A DNA stretch of 64,000 nucleotides from Pseudo-nitzschia pungens (taxonomy: Eukaryota; Bacillariophyta; Bacillariophyceae; Bacillariales; Bacillariaceae), in assembly GCA_037355855.1 (NCBI GenBank), contig CM074759.1:7750001-7814000 (forward strand), read 5' to 3'. Position numbers and translations under genes: made by a program. Below the pieces are notes generated by a model. That model was not told the origin of the DNA. It saw nothing but the letters and a program-made list of their open reading frames with translations, and made no database searches. Shown here piece after piece: positions 9,279-19,628 of the stretch. The first letter of the stretch is position 1; each line of letters opens with the position of its first letter.

Positions 9279-11375
9279 GGTGGGCACTGCTCTGGGATGT
9301 AAAAGTGCCAGGTGATGACAAAGGCCGGGGCAGGAGAAGCACCGGTTGAGGGCAAATCAACAAACTGAAAAGCACCAGTTGAGTGATAGGTTGTATGCTG
9401 GGGAACAGGATACAGCAGCAACAACAGGTCCAATGTTGGTCTGAACAAGGAAAAATTCCAGGGGAACCAAAAGAAAAGGCTGGAGCACTACCAGAAGAGG
9501 CACGCTCGAAACCCACAGAGGTGCTCTGGAGTTACAGAATTTAGAAACTCCAAATCGTGAAATTTTTGCTAAAAAACGAGCAAAATTTGTCTCACACTTG
9601 GAGCACAAAAACTCTGCGCGCGAAGAACTCTGCAAATCGTGTAGGCTTGGCTTGAACCAGTTTTCGGACGGGAGCCCAAAAACTCTGCGCGGAAGAACTC
9701 TGCAAATCGTGTAGGGTTGTACTTGTACTGTACTCGTAGCGTGAAAATTGTGCAAATTGGAACAATTTTGCAACTACTGCAAATCGAGTTGCAAATCGTG
9801 TAGGCTTGTACTCGTACTGTACTCGTAGCGTGAAAATTGTGCAAAGTTGAACAATTTTGCAACTACTGCAAATCGTGTAGGCTTGTAGGCTTGCAAATTC
9901 GAATCGTAAACGATTTGAATTGAAATACAGCAGCCCCAGGGAAGCTTGGACCTTGAAAACAGGGGCTTTAGTACGGACACTTAGGGACCGGAGGATGTCA
10001 ATGGCAGGGCACACTTAAAAGGCTCAGGAGGGAACTTGAAGTTCAAACTCGCGAGTACTTATAAGTGGAAACAGTATCCAGGGGCAATTGGCTTGAAAAC
10101 AGGGACCTTGAGCGGAGCAGAGCTGCTGTAGAATTCTACAGGGAAAATTCTGGTAGTTCTGTCTGGAGTTGCGGGCAAATGGAATAGAAGTACCACTTTT
10201 GGCCCTGTGGAATTTACGTTGGAAACAGTATCCAGGGGCAATTGGCTTGAAAACAGGGACCTTGAGCGCAACACTTAGGGACCAGGGAAGCTGACTGCTT
10301 GGAAACAAGGGGAGTAATTACTGGTAGAAACAGTATCCAGGGGCAATTGGCTTGAAAACAGGTACCTTGAGCGAGGCACTTAGAGACCAGGGAAGCTGCT
10401 TGCTTGAAAACAGGGGCTTTAGTAGAAACACCTAGGGACCAGGGGGAGGCTTGTGTCTTGAAAACAGTGTCGAACTTGAAGTTCAAGTTGGGGTTGCTTA
10501 ATAGCGAAAACACTTAGGGATCAGGGAACTCGCAAACACTTAGGGACCAAGGAAACTGTAGTCTTGAAAACAAGGGGCGATAGTAGCTGTAGTCGTGGAA
10601 GCAAGAGCGCAATAAGTAGAAGGTACTTAGAGATCGCTTGGTCTTGGCTTGAAAACAGGCGGAGTAGGGGGAGCCTTAAGCAAACACACTTAAGGACAAG
10701 GGGGCTTGGCGAGGAAACAGGGTATCTCTTAAGTGAAAGGTACTTAAGAAGCAGGGGGGCTATTGGCTTGAAAAGAGGGAGGAAACTGGAAGATATGCTC
10801 GCGCGAACTTGCAAATACTTAAGGATCAGCGAGTAGGAACCTTCTGGAAGGGGGGGTATGTATGTGTTCGACAACTTCAACTTGAAAAGATTTAGAGAAC
10901 TTCAGCAAGGAACCTTGAAGAATGTAGAACGTTAAGTGGATATCACTTAAGGGGCTTGAAAGACTGTATAGCGTTAAATAATAAGGTAGCTTGAAAACAG
11001 ATCATAAAAACAAACCGTGCTCGGAGACAAACTGAGCGTGGAGACTAACTGGCAGAGCTGCTGTAGAATTAGTACTGCAATTGCTGTAGAAAACTATGTG
11101 TTGTTTTTGCTTGTCGAAGCGTGTTGCTGCTGGAACGATCGATCGACCGACCGACACGGAAGCAAGCAACCAAAGCAACCAAAGGAAGCAAGGAGCAGCC
11201 AAACAAATAGCAGAATCAGATAGAGGAGGTCTCTGTTAATAGGTGTAGTGCTTGGTGTTGTTGTAGGAGCTTTAGAAGTGAGTGAGATATCAAAGGGGAA
11301 AGTTGTGTAGAAATCTACGTGTTTTAAGTACTGGAACATCGGAACGTCGGACAAAATCGCGCGTCGCAAAATTGT
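9279..11375 (-). promoter_or_regulatory. LINE 5' UTR with repeat arrays and hairpins
   Basis: No ORF of substance is present. 9600-9900 holds two copies of a ~90-base segment containing TGCAAATCGTGTAGG and TGCGAGTAC-type words. 10000-10880 holds loosely spaced repeats built from CTTGAAAACAGG, GACCTTGAGCG and CACTTAGGGACCAGG. 10932-10950 is a hairpin (TTAAGTG/CACTTAA). The last 350 bases, up to the 5' terminus at 11375, align with 34020-34378 of the deleted copy, including a GC-rich hairpin near the extreme end. An internal promoter is expected here for a LINE, but no specific promoter motif can be named. Confidence 0.7.
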
Positions 11376-11394
11376 ATGGTACTAACAGGAGTAA
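11376..11394. repeat. Target site duplication, right copy (LINE)
   Basis: Exact repeat of 171-189; marks the 5' boundary of the LINE at 11375. Confidence 0.9.
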
Positions 11395-11618
11395 GTGAAA
11401 CACAAAAAGAGATGACGACACTGCAATTGGATAAACTTACTAAGGAACATCAGAAGAACACAGTTTTGGAGGAGCAGTTGACATGGCACATAAAGACTAC
11501 TTGGTTTGATCAAATGAAGTTTGTTGTGGATGATGATCGGGTCAAAGCAATTTGGAAGAAAGCAGTTGAGTCAGCAAATACTACAGAATTCTTATCAGCT
11601 GTCCCCGGGTTTCAGTAG
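11376..11618 (+). pseudogene. Short open frame split by the LINE insertion
   Basis: An 80-codon frame rich in Lys, Glu and Gln (contains QKEMTTLQLDKLTKEH and a Trp-rich KTTWFDQMK segment). Its last ten codons come from the small foldback element at 11583. The frame is in phase with 106-189 across the LINE, so it is a fragment of a locus broken twice by insertions. It may be part of an older transposon; no family is recognised. Confidence 0.3.
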
Positions 11619-11687
11619 AAATTAGTAGTCGGGGACGTAGAATGTAGAACCGGGGGACAGCTGATAAGAATTTTGTAGTAAAAAAAA
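11583..11687. mobile_element. Foldback MITE-like element, copy 1
   Basis: Near-perfect inverted ends (ATTCTTATCAGCTGTCCCC and its complement) flank a short core TAGTAGAAATTAGTAGTC. The whole unit can fold as one hairpin of about 105 bases. A sister copy sits at 11851-11933. Confidence 0.7.
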
Positions 11688-11830
11688 TGGGGGGGGGGGG
11701 AATTATTGGGAGAAAAAAATTTTTTTTTTAGATAGCAAGAAAAATCAGAATGGGATTGATTAATTTGATGAAAAGATCGAAGAAATATTGAACGAGTCTT
11801 TACTACCGTTGTAAAAAAGCATGCCCAGAA
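11688..11830. mobile_element. Degraded MITE end
   Basis: A G-run and A/T-rich stretch ends with GAGTCTTTACTA and then TAAAAAAGCATGCCCA. The same end structure terminates the MITE at 53898-54211, so this is probably a truncated relative; its left end is not recognisable. Confidence 0.4.
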
Positions 11831-11850
11831 TCGGCGATTTTACTATTTAC

Positions 11851-11933
11851 TACAGAATTCCTATCAGCTGTCCCCGGGTTTAGTAGAAATTAGTAGTCGG
11901 GGACGTACCGGACAGCTGATAAGAACTTTGTAC
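11851..11933. mobile_element. Foldback MITE-like element, copy 2
   Basis: A shorter relative of 11583-11687 with ATCAGCTGTCC ends and the same core. It abuts the left terminal inverted repeat of the 7.7-kb unit. Related half-copies are found in tandem just outside the right terminal repeat (19629-19795). Confidence 0.65.
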
Positions 11934-11957
11934 TTCCTCCGTTCCGAAATAACTGTT

Positions 11958-12413
11958 GGTTTGGCACATACAAGCTTGTGTATCGATCAATTTTCAACCA
12001 ATTCAAATCGTTCTTTTTGGGTTAAACTCTCCTCAACTAAGTCCTTATGCCTGGTTAGACACTGATAGGCTCGCGCTATTGGTCTATTTTTCATTAGGAC
12101 TTGAAAAGCCCTTCAAATGTGATTTTACCGCAACAAAAGATCACGTTTTCACAAATACACATCGTGAAAACGAACATTCCTACCGTCTGCCATTCCATCC
12201 GTACATGACGTGGTTCCCTTTTCCCCCACGATCAAAAACTCTAAGACACGAACCTCATGAACCTTAAGACAGCAGCACTCAGGGATATGAAAAAAAAAAC
12301 ACAAGTCCGACGATCCATACTTGTAATTAAAATAAACGATTCTTTCCAATCCAAAGCTATTCTTTGTGAGTGTAACACAGCGCTTTGCACCTCTCTTCTG
12401 CTTAAACAGCACC
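11958..12413. other. Leader between TIR and recombinase gene
   Basis: No ORF with recognisable content. This stretch presumably holds the promoter and 5' UTR of the recombinase gene starting at 12414. The two long minus-strand frames over it are low-complexity shadows. Confidence 0.4.
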
Positions 12414-12572
12414 ATGTTTAGCGTTTTCAACATGGATCGAAGCCGTCGTGGCAAAACAAACTGCAGGAACACCAGCAACAACACTGCTGCAATGAACGAA
12501 AGAAACACAGCGGTGAACGCCGCAAACGCCGCAAACGCTGCAAATGCCGCAAACGCCGCAAACGCTGCAAGT

Positions 12573-12605
<33 letters not shown>

Positions 12606-15600
12606 AGAAACACCAACGCCGACAGCGACAGCAATGGCAATGCAGAAGACAGCAACCGCAATGCGAACAGCAGCAGCAACACAACCACCACCACCAACAA
12701 CAACAACCGTAATGCCGACAACAACGTGAACAACAACAACGTGAACAACAACAACACAAACAACAACAACACAAACAACAACAACGTTGACGTCGACAAC
12801 CACAACACCACCAAAAACAACAGCAATGCCAGACGAATTGTTGTCGTTAATCCTTATTCTGCGAGAAATCGATTTCGTAACGCCGCAAGCAATCGTAACG
12901 CCGCAAGCAATCGAAACGCTCCAAGCAATCGAAATGGTGCAAGCAATGGAATCGCTCCAAGCAATCGAAACGTTGCAAGCAATGGAAACGCTCCAAGCAA
13001 TCACCAAAACGCCATGAACAATCGAAACGTTGCAAGCAATGGAAACGCTCCAAGCAATCACCAAAACGCCACGAACAATCGAAACGTTGCAAACAACCGT
13101 CAAAATGCAGATCAAAACGCTGATCAAAATGCCGGAATGATGGATCAAACAAACAATCAGAACGCTGGAAATATGGGGACTGTTGCAAGCCTCTGTAGCA
13201 GGGACCTCCTGCACAAGAAAAACAACGACGGCACAGGCATCAAACTCTACAACCAGTTAAAAGAAATCACTGGCAATGGAGACAGAGTCAAAAACTTTGA
13301 AGACTTAACGTATGAGGATATTGCCAACGACAACGTCATATACATTATGACCGACCACTGTCGAAGGTTGACATCCAAACGAATTCCCAAAGGTTGGTGG
13401 AAAGAAGGTGGTTGGAATCAACCAAAAGGAGAACGACTTGGATACAGCAGTGTTTTGAAGTATGTTGAACCACTGTTCCAAATCCTTCAGAGCAGTTTCC
13501 CAGACCACCCCAAGCTCACAGGGGTCAAAGACACTCAGGGATGGTGGTTGGAAGTAAAGGCAAACCTCAGAAAGGGATACAACAATGAAAAGTTGAAAGG
13601 AGTTGAAGATGAGTTTGATCCAAAGTGTGCCACATTGTACATTGTAAACAAGCCATTGCTTACACGATACAGGCTTGGAGAAATGGATTACCTGGACAAG
13701 GCTGATATGTTCCATATATCTCGCAGCTTGATGAAGAATGCCAAGCTGATTGGATGTCGCAACTATGAACTAAGGGCTCAGCTGCTGACCAGCGCTTTTG
13801 CTGTGAGCCGAGGCGGTGAAGTGAAATGGCAGAGGTTTTCATTCTTTAATTTTGACAGAAGATTCCATGTGACTGATACAAGTTGGGTTGAGCTGAAGAC
13901 AGGAAATTTCTATGCCATGCCAATGGTGAATTATTCAGACCCTTCCAAGTTTCACGTTTGTTGGTACCATGCCATGGCTTGTGCATTTGCCGTTGATCAC
14001 ACAATTCTGAACAGAGGTTCTGGTGTGAATCGTGACTTTGTGTGGCTGAATTTGCACAAGATTGAAGATGCTTCTGTTGCAAGACTGTTGAGTACACAAG
14101 CAAAGAAACATCTTCCTGTGAATATGCCAGCTGATGTTAAGGCAACCTACACTTCAAAAATGTGGAGACGTGGTGGAATCACAGTCTTATCCAATTACAG
14201 AGGGGTCAACAATTCAAACGCTTGTGCCAGATCAGGGCATAAACTGTTTGGGAATCATTTTGAAACATATGTATGTAACACAGGAATTGGGCTCTCACTG
14301 CCAGCTGCCATGGCACTGAATGATTATGAACTGTGCGAAGTTATTCCAACACCAGTAACTTTCAACTTGCTTCCACAAGAAGATTACCCAGGAATGGGTG
14401 TTGTTGCAAGACTTGTAACTGAATTTCTGCCAAGCAATCTCCCTGAATTTATGCCATCTGGAAGGCTTTTCAAGGTATTGGAGATAATGACTGCTTCTGT
14501 AATCATGTCATACAACAGCATGATTCAAGAGTTTGGTGCACAAGACCCAGTTGTACACAAGTTGGAAACCATTTTCAGATCTGACAGCAACTTGAATTTG
14601 ACAATGCTCTGGAAATGGTCTTCAAGTTTGACTGCTGCTTTTGTTGCTGCCAATGAGCCACCAAAGGTGATGGAATCTGCAGCTGCTGTGGAAATGGTTG
14701 ACTCCATGAATCACATAAACAGCAGCGTTTCTGTGTTGAAACATAATGTGCGTGAGAATATGCAGTTTGTACAACACATTGATAACAAGATTGATCAGAT
14801 GATGAAAAGGGTTGATCTTGTACTGGATCAAAATGAAAAACTTGTTCACTTAAATGAGAAGCTAGTGGAAGAGAACAAGCGACTCAGATACCTGCTTGCT
14901 ACAGCATCCCCACCAGCTTCACCACCAAGAAAGAGAAAGGAACGTGATACGACTGCTGTTGCAGAATTCATCATTCACCATCCAATCAGTGATACAGTTG
15001 GTCCAACTGTCAGTGCTGTTTCAGTTGCTGATACTCCAGTCACTGATGCCAGGGATCTTATACGATATACTCCAATTGCCAAGCAGGATTTTAAGCGCGT
15101 GACAATCAAGGAGTGCATCAAGTTGCTGTTTGAATCCACAAGGAAACCCATCCGGAATCACGTTCAATCAAATGGGACGTTTATGCCTGACAGTTTGACC
15201 TTGCCTTTTGTAAAGGGAGACAAAAACAAGTACTACTCAGCAATGGAACTTGTTTTTATTTCATGCACCCCTCATCAACTTGAACAATTGAGAGGGGACA
15301 TTCCGTTGGAGTCTACAATTGACAACTTAGGTACTGCAGTGCAAGAACAGGCGATGGACATGATGTTTAAGCTTGAAGGTAGATGTATTGTCCAACCTGA
15401 ACAACCTGTTGCAGACAAAAACAAAAAGAAACGCAAACCAAATCCTACACAGCAGTTGCAAGAACCATATCTCTCAGGATTTGGAGGCAGAGCCCTTGTT
15501 TACAAGAAAAAAAAGTGTGGAGCAAAAACTTGGAGAGACAAACCAATGTGGCAGTGTCTTCGTGAAAAAGATATTGCCATTCCATCCATGCCAGCAACTC

Positions 15601-15719
15601 CAACCACAACATTATCTCCTCTTCCTGTGCAGCATGAGGATGAGGAGATTTCTCCAGATAATTCACCATCAAGTCCTGTGCAGCGAATGAGGAGTGTGTG
15701 GCGAAGCCTTCGGGGTTAA
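12414..15719 (+). CDS. Crypton-type tyrosine recombinase
   Basis: Predicted 1101-residue site-specific recombinase. Start chosen at ATG 12414 (context CACCATG); an upstream GTG frame is not needed. Residues 1-290 are an extreme Asn/Ala/Ser low-complexity tail encoded by AAC/GCA/AGC repeats. The catalytic domain follows: VSRGGEV gives the box I Arg466; MWRRGGIT gives Arg585/586; RSGHKLFG gives His609; ETYV gives the presumed nucleophile Tyr619. This Arg...Arg-(10-25)-Gly-His...Tyr order is that of eukaryotic Crypton recombinases. Around 760-825 a heptad-rich helix suggests a coiled coil, followed by a basic PPRKRKER nuclear-localisation-like patch and a C-terminal region of unknown function. 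The His of the usual H-x-x-R box is not evident. The frame is intact over 3.3 kb. Confidence 0.8.
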
Positions 15720-15774
15720 GCTGAAAGATTTACATATACATGTTATATAACAAAAATCCTAGTAGTTATACTTT

Positions 15775-16368
15775 TTACAAAGAACTGCTGCTGTTGTCCA
15801 GCGTTAAGTCAATAACCTCATCATCATTCAACCAAAATGGGCGGTAGTTTTTGGGCGCTTGCTCCATGGTTTTCTTGATACGAAATATTGTAAGGCCTTC
15901 ACCACAGTTCAGACCGTACGTTTTGGAGACACTAAGTTTGATAACTTGCCGATCGTTGTCACAAACAGAAACGCCATTTTTGTCTTTCAGTTGAAAACAA
16001 TCCAAGAGGAATTTTGCCAGGTTGTCAACATCATTGGAGTTTCCGGGATTGCAATAGAGATTTTTTGCTGTACCGGTAGACCAATTTCTTGCCAGGGACA
16101 AGAGTGGTCTATTTATTGCTGCTGTACTATCTTTCGCGTCTGTACCCTTGGATCGATTCGGTTGTTTTCGCTTCGTATCCATTGTATCGTTCGTTCCGGA
16201 GAATCGAACTGTTTTTGTTGTTGCTGCGATTGCAGGCTTTGCTGAGCTTTCAACAGGAATACTCCATCCTGTAGGTTCCTTCCCCTCTTTTTGTGGGAGA
16301 TCTCCTCCATGCGTCATCCCAGACAGCAGGGCTGTTCTGGCATCCAGGTCCTGGGGAGCTGGAGGCAA
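15775..16368 (-). CDS. In-frame extension downstream of copia gag, unknown function
   Basis: 197 codons with no ATG at the start (first codon TTG). The frame is the same as gag (16429-17487) and stays open between them, so gag and this segment are separated only by TGA at 16429-16431. The first part is Pro/Lys-rich; the rest (for example FLLDCFQLKDKNG and FRIKKTMEQAPKNYRPFW) is not recognised and does not look like protease, integrase or RT. It may be a remnant of pol replaced by a deletion, or the 3' part of the small gene at 17930-18228 that the retroelement interrupted. Confidence 0.4.
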   Translation of the reverse strand: MPPAPQDLDARTALLSGMTHGGDLPQKEGKEPTGWSIPVESSAKPAIAATTKTVRFSGTNDTMDTKRKQPNRSKGTDAKDSTAAINRPLLSLARNWSTGTAKNLYCNPGNSNDVDNLAKFLLDCFQLKDKNGVSVCDNDRQVIKLSVSKTYGLNCGEGLTIFRIKKTMEQAPKNYRPFWLNDDEVIDLTLDNSSSSL

Positions 16369-16428
16369 GGTGATTGCTGGTTTTGGTGAAGCCCGGGGCT
16401 TCTTGGTAGGCCTGGGGGCCTTGGAGAC

Positions 16429-17487
16429 TCAGGGGAGCCACACAAGCTCCCCATCGATACTCCGTTCAGTTCTTCCACCATGATTGGCATGGTATTCTTC
16501 AATCGCAGCTTCCCGAGCTGCATTGATATGGGCTTGGAAGGTCTCGTTGCTTCCTGGAATCATGAGGGCCTGAGTGTGAGCATGGAAGGACTCAGTTGGT
16601 TGGTTGCTTCCGGAGCCCTTGTTGTAGTTCTTGGAAAACCGGTTCTTTGGACACTCAGACCAATCATGATTATGGCCTGGGATTCGACAGGGGTTGGATT
16701 TCTTTTTGTTGTTGTTGTTGGACCCTTTGTGGTTCGAATGGGAGTTGCGCTTGCGAGAGCTGTTGTTGTTGTTGTTGTTCGAGCGCTTCTGCTGTTTGTT
16801 GTTATTTCTGTTGCTTTTCTTGTTGGCTTGACGTTCGTGACAGCTCATGTAGTCCACGATGTGTCGGACTGTCGTGTCTTCTTGGATTCCACTGTGCATC
16901 ATGCCATAGCTTTCGATCCATGTAGAGGGAAAGGAATGGAGGAGGATGGTGAGTTTCTCCACTCTCGAAAGAGGCGCACTGCTTCCTTCTAGTTTTTGGG
17001 TGTATTTCATGAGTATGAGAATGCGCTCAGCATGTTCCTTGCATGTAACTGATGGCGTCTTTCGGCATTCGTGACTTCGAAGATAGGTGTGCATGATGTC
17101 CCGGGCATCTTTGGCATTGCAGTAGAGCTGAGTGAAGTCAATGAAGGCTTGCTCATATCCCCCAATTTCATCTTGGGAGTATTGGAATTCTTCGGGATTC
17201 AGTGGGTCCTTGATCATGTCATTCCATTTGGTCTGGGCGTCTGTGGTGAGACAACGTCCGAAGTGGGTTAGGTAGATGTCAATTGGCAATTTAAGGTAGC
17301 TGGCAGCGTTCCTGAATGACTCCTCCACAAAGAGCAATTCTTCAAGGCCGCCTGTTTCTGTAAACAGGGGGACTTTCATACTGTCAGTTCGTTCGTCATC
17401 GACGTTGTATAAGGTGAAGAGCTTGGGCTTGGTCCGATCGAACGAGCTCTTGTAGGTGATCGGGGGGTCTCTGTAGATACCAGACAT
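16429..17487 (-). CDS. Copia-type Gag
   Basis: 352-residue capsid-like protein starting at ATG 17487, about 120 bases inside the LTR at 17607-17929, as expected for a copia element read right to left. Helical N-terminal body, then a long Asn/Lys/Arg/Ser tract, then a zinc-knuckle-like CRIPGHNHDWSECPKN of the type seen in algal and diatom copia Gag proteins. The protein ends at a TGA, after which the same frame continues. No pol gene follows, so the element is deleted and lacks its left LTR. Confidence 0.75.
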   Translation of the reverse strand: MSGIYRDPPITYKSSFDRTKPKLFTLYNVDDERTDSMKVPLFTETGGLEELLFVEESFRNAASYLKLPIDIYLTHFGRCLTTDAQTKWNDMIKDPLNPEEFQYSQDEIGGYEQAFIDFTQLYCNAKDARDIMHTYLRSHECRKTPSVTCKEHAERILILMKYTQKLEGSSAPLSRVEKLTILLHSFPSTWIESYGMMHSGIQEDTTVRHIVDYMSCHERQANKKSNRNNNKQQKRSNNNNNNSSRKRNSHSNHKGSNNNNKKKSNPCRIPGHNHDWSECPKNRFSKNYNKGSGSNQPTESFHAHTQALMIPGSNETFQAHINAAREAAIEEYHANHGGRTERSIDGELVWLP

Positions 17488-17606
17488 GTTGCTTGTTGGA
17501 GATACAAGGTGCCTCTGTTGTTGAGGATAAGGGTTGTTTATTCGATTGTTTTGTTTCAGTACTGAATTCTACTGTTTCTACTGTAAAGCACAAACAGTAA
17601 TTACTG

Positions 17607-17929
17607 TGTTACGGTCTAGAGTAGAAATTTCGGAGTAGTATGTAAATTATAAATGTTTAGATACTTTACGAGATATTGTTAAGCGAATTGAGAATGGAAA
17701 CATATAAAATTTCGAGGTCGCGAGCATAGCCACACTTTGGCATGCTCTGCCATAAATGTTGATTCATTGTCGGTTCCCACGATTAGGCATATATCCTAAT
17801 CTGGGACTCGACCATAATAGTTAGAACACATATCGAAATGTATTCATGACTGAATATATAATTTTTGATTCCCATATGGGATTCGGTTAATTATTCAATC
17901 GTGACTGCTAGCTACGCTAGCCCGTCACA
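17607..17929 (-). repeat. Copia LTR (5' LTR of the gag fragment)
   Basis: Read on the minus strand it starts TGTGACGGGCTAGCG and ends CTAGACCGTAACA. The same termini bound the solo LTR at 56016-56293, and diverged ones bound 39948-40183. It directly abuts the open frame at 17930. A GCTAGC-TAC-GCTAGC hairpin lies 5 bases from the 5' terminus. Confidence 0.85.
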
Positions 17930-18228
17930 TTGCCATTCTTGAGAGGAAAAACAAAGTCAGCTTCAACCTTGATGTTGCTTCTTCCAAATGTCTTGGGGGA
18001 GAATCCATGCAATGTTTGAGCTTTTGCAATGGCAGCAACAAATTCTTTCTGCAGCTTCTTCTGAGTATTGAACCTGTAGGACTTCCCACCTCGACTGCCA
18101 GTTCGTTTGATTGACTGTGGTCTTCCAGCAACAGTGACTGCTAGTTCCTCATCGTTTCTTTTAAAGGGCATTGACTTGCGGGTATCAAAGTGAGGTGGAT
18201 TTGCTTGTGAACGTGTCGTAGGAGCCAT
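17930..18228 (-). pseudogene. Small basic protein gene truncated by the copia LTR
   Basis: About 100 codons from ATG 18228: MAPTTRSQANPPHF... then a Lys/Arg-rich segment with SRGGKSYRF and KKLQKEFVAAIAKAQ. The frame runs into the LTR after FPLKNGN and stops three codons later, so the 3' part was displaced. It lies inside the 7.7-kb TIR unit, on the strand opposite to the recombinase, and could be an accessory gene of that unit. Family not recognised. Confidence 0.45.
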
Positions 18229-18605
18229 TGTTTACGCGAGCGCTTTGTTGTTCATAAGCATTTCGATGTTCGTAAGCGTTTCGATGTTCGTAAGCGTTTC
18301 GATGTTCGTAAGCGCTTTGTTGTTCGTAAGCGCTTTGTTGTTCGTAGCGCTTTGTTGTTCGTAAGCGCTTTGTTGTTTGTAAGCGCTTTGTTGTTTCTTG
18401 TAAACGCTTTGTTGTTTGTAAGCGCTTTGTTGTTCGTAAACGCTTTGTTGTTCCTGGTAAGCGCTTTGTTGTTCGTAAACGCTTTGTTGTTCCTCGTAAG
18501 CGCTTTCTTGTTTCTCGTAAGCGCTTGGTTGTTTCTTGTAAGCTTTGTTGTTCGTAAGCGCTTCGTTGTTCGTAAGCGCTTTGTTGTTCGTAAGCGCTAT
18601 TCAAA
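18229..18605. repeat. 18-bp tandem array (GTAAGCGCTTTGTTGTTC)
   Basis: About twenty imperfect copies of an 18-base unit containing the palindrome AGCGCT. It lies immediately upstream of the ATG at 18228, in the position of a promoter or 5' UTR. Further GTTCAA-rich short repeats continue to about 18700. The open frames across it are repeat artefacts. Confidence 0.85.
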
Positions 18606-18699
18606 CAACGTTTGTTTGAAACGAAGAGCGTTCAAGCGTTTAATGGATTCAAACGACGTTCAACGTTCAAGCATTCAATGGATTCAAATGGCGAACGGC

Positions 18700-19601
18700 G
18701 TTCAATTTGTCGGTCGATGGATACGTTCAAACAGCAGTCGGTCGATGAATTGCAACAACGGTCAACAGGTGGTGTTAGTACAATATTTCTTTTGGTTCGA
18801 TAGAAGAAGTTCCAGCGTGGTGTAGTATCTGTATTTCGAACGTACCGGTACAAACTTGTTGTGTCTTGATTTTCGTTTCGGATTTAGTACGATTCTTGAT
18901 TTGTGAGAGAGCTTTGTTTTTCGTAGTTTTGGAACACTTTCCAAATAGGTGCACCTTCTTGTTTTTGGTGGTGCTTAGAATTAAAGTTTTTACTTAGTGC
19001 CCCTACATTTTGATACTTACTTTGTATGTGTTTAATTACTGAAAATCGCTGATAATTTTTGACATTTTTACTTAAGCATCGCGACCTCGCTCGAAAAATG
19101 AAGGGGTTCAGAGGAATTTCATCTAAAAATCGAAATACACCTCCAGGGAAATAGGGGAATCTCTCTCAGTGAATCCCGTTTTCACTGGTTCCATGAAACC
19201 TGGAATTTTCCTGTGAGAAACGCCGGCTACGCCGGCGTGAAAACGTCGCGCTGCGCGCGAAAACGTGAAAATTCCGGTTGAAAGGGTTCCACCTGGCATT
19301 TGAACCTCGGGGAAGGTTCTTTTGAAAGCTAAGACACTGAATTTTTGTCCAGGTATAGGTGATAGAAACAGGAAGAGAGTTCTCGTCTTCCGTTTTATCG
19401 GTCAAAGATAGCCTATTAATTAATTAATTTTAATTAATTATCAGCGTGATAACACTAGTTATTTTTGTTTGTTTGTTTGTTTTAAGTGAGTTTTTTGAAC
19501 GATGCGCGCCTATTTTAACTATTTTAATTCTGTAGTACAACTTTTACATATTTTCTACACAAACGAACAGTTAAAACGGAACGCACACGTTTCGGTCATC
19601 G
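18700..19601. other. Gene-free right part of the TIR unit
   Basis: No ORF of substance. Contains two adjacent perfect triloop hairpins at about 19223-19262 (CGCCGGC/GCCGGCG and TCGCGC/GCGCGA), a TTAATTAA-rich dyad at 19415-19441 and a GTTTGTTTGTTT run. Confidence 0.5.
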
Positions 19602-19628
19602 AACAGTTATTTCGGAACGGAGGAAGTA

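Larger units (their letters stand above)
190..11375 (-). mobile_element. Full-length two-ORF non-LTR retrotransposon (LINE)
   Basis: The element reads right to left: 5' UTR (11375-9279), ORF1 (9278-6321), ORF2 (ending at 488), 3' UTR and a (TTA)n/(ATT)n tail at about 190-202. Both ORFs are open and the 19-bp target duplication is perfect, which suggests a young copy that may still be autonomous. At 11.2 kb it is long for a LINE, owing to a ~2.1-kb repetitive 5' UTR and long ORFs. The 5' and 3' ends are both recognisable again in the deleted copy at 32353-34378. The APE-type endonuclease, RT, RNase H and CCHC order is that of RNase H-bearing LINE clades; the exact clade cannot be fixed without a tree. 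Confidence 0.92.
11931..19628. mobile_element. 7.7-kb unit bounded by Stowaway/mariner-like TIRs
   Basis: Bases 11931-11957 and 19602-19628 are perfect 27-bp inverted repeats including an outer TA. The core CTTCCTCCGTTCCGAAATAA closely resembles the known plant Stowaway/mariner terminus. No second copy of either end lies nearby, so the simplest reading is one element. It contains a Crypton-like recombinase gene, a copia gag/LTR insertion, and a small split gene, but no DDE transposase. It could therefore be non-autonomous for the TIRs, or a mariner-type element that was invaded by a Crypton. The two alternatives are not separable here. Confidence 0.6.

Noticed and set aside
9651..9670. 17-base match between the LINE 5' UTR and the 24-bp inverted repeat at 44191/51010
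   Set aside because: Single short match; could be chance in a window of this size and gives no coherent structure.
12402..13214. 270-codon ORF antisense to the recombinase N-terminus
   Set aside because: Val/Cys/Ile runs produced by the complement of AAC/GCA repeats.
18185..18604. 139-codon Arg/Thr/Lys repeat protein
   Set aside because: Translation of the 18-bp array upstream of a short gene; repeat artefact.
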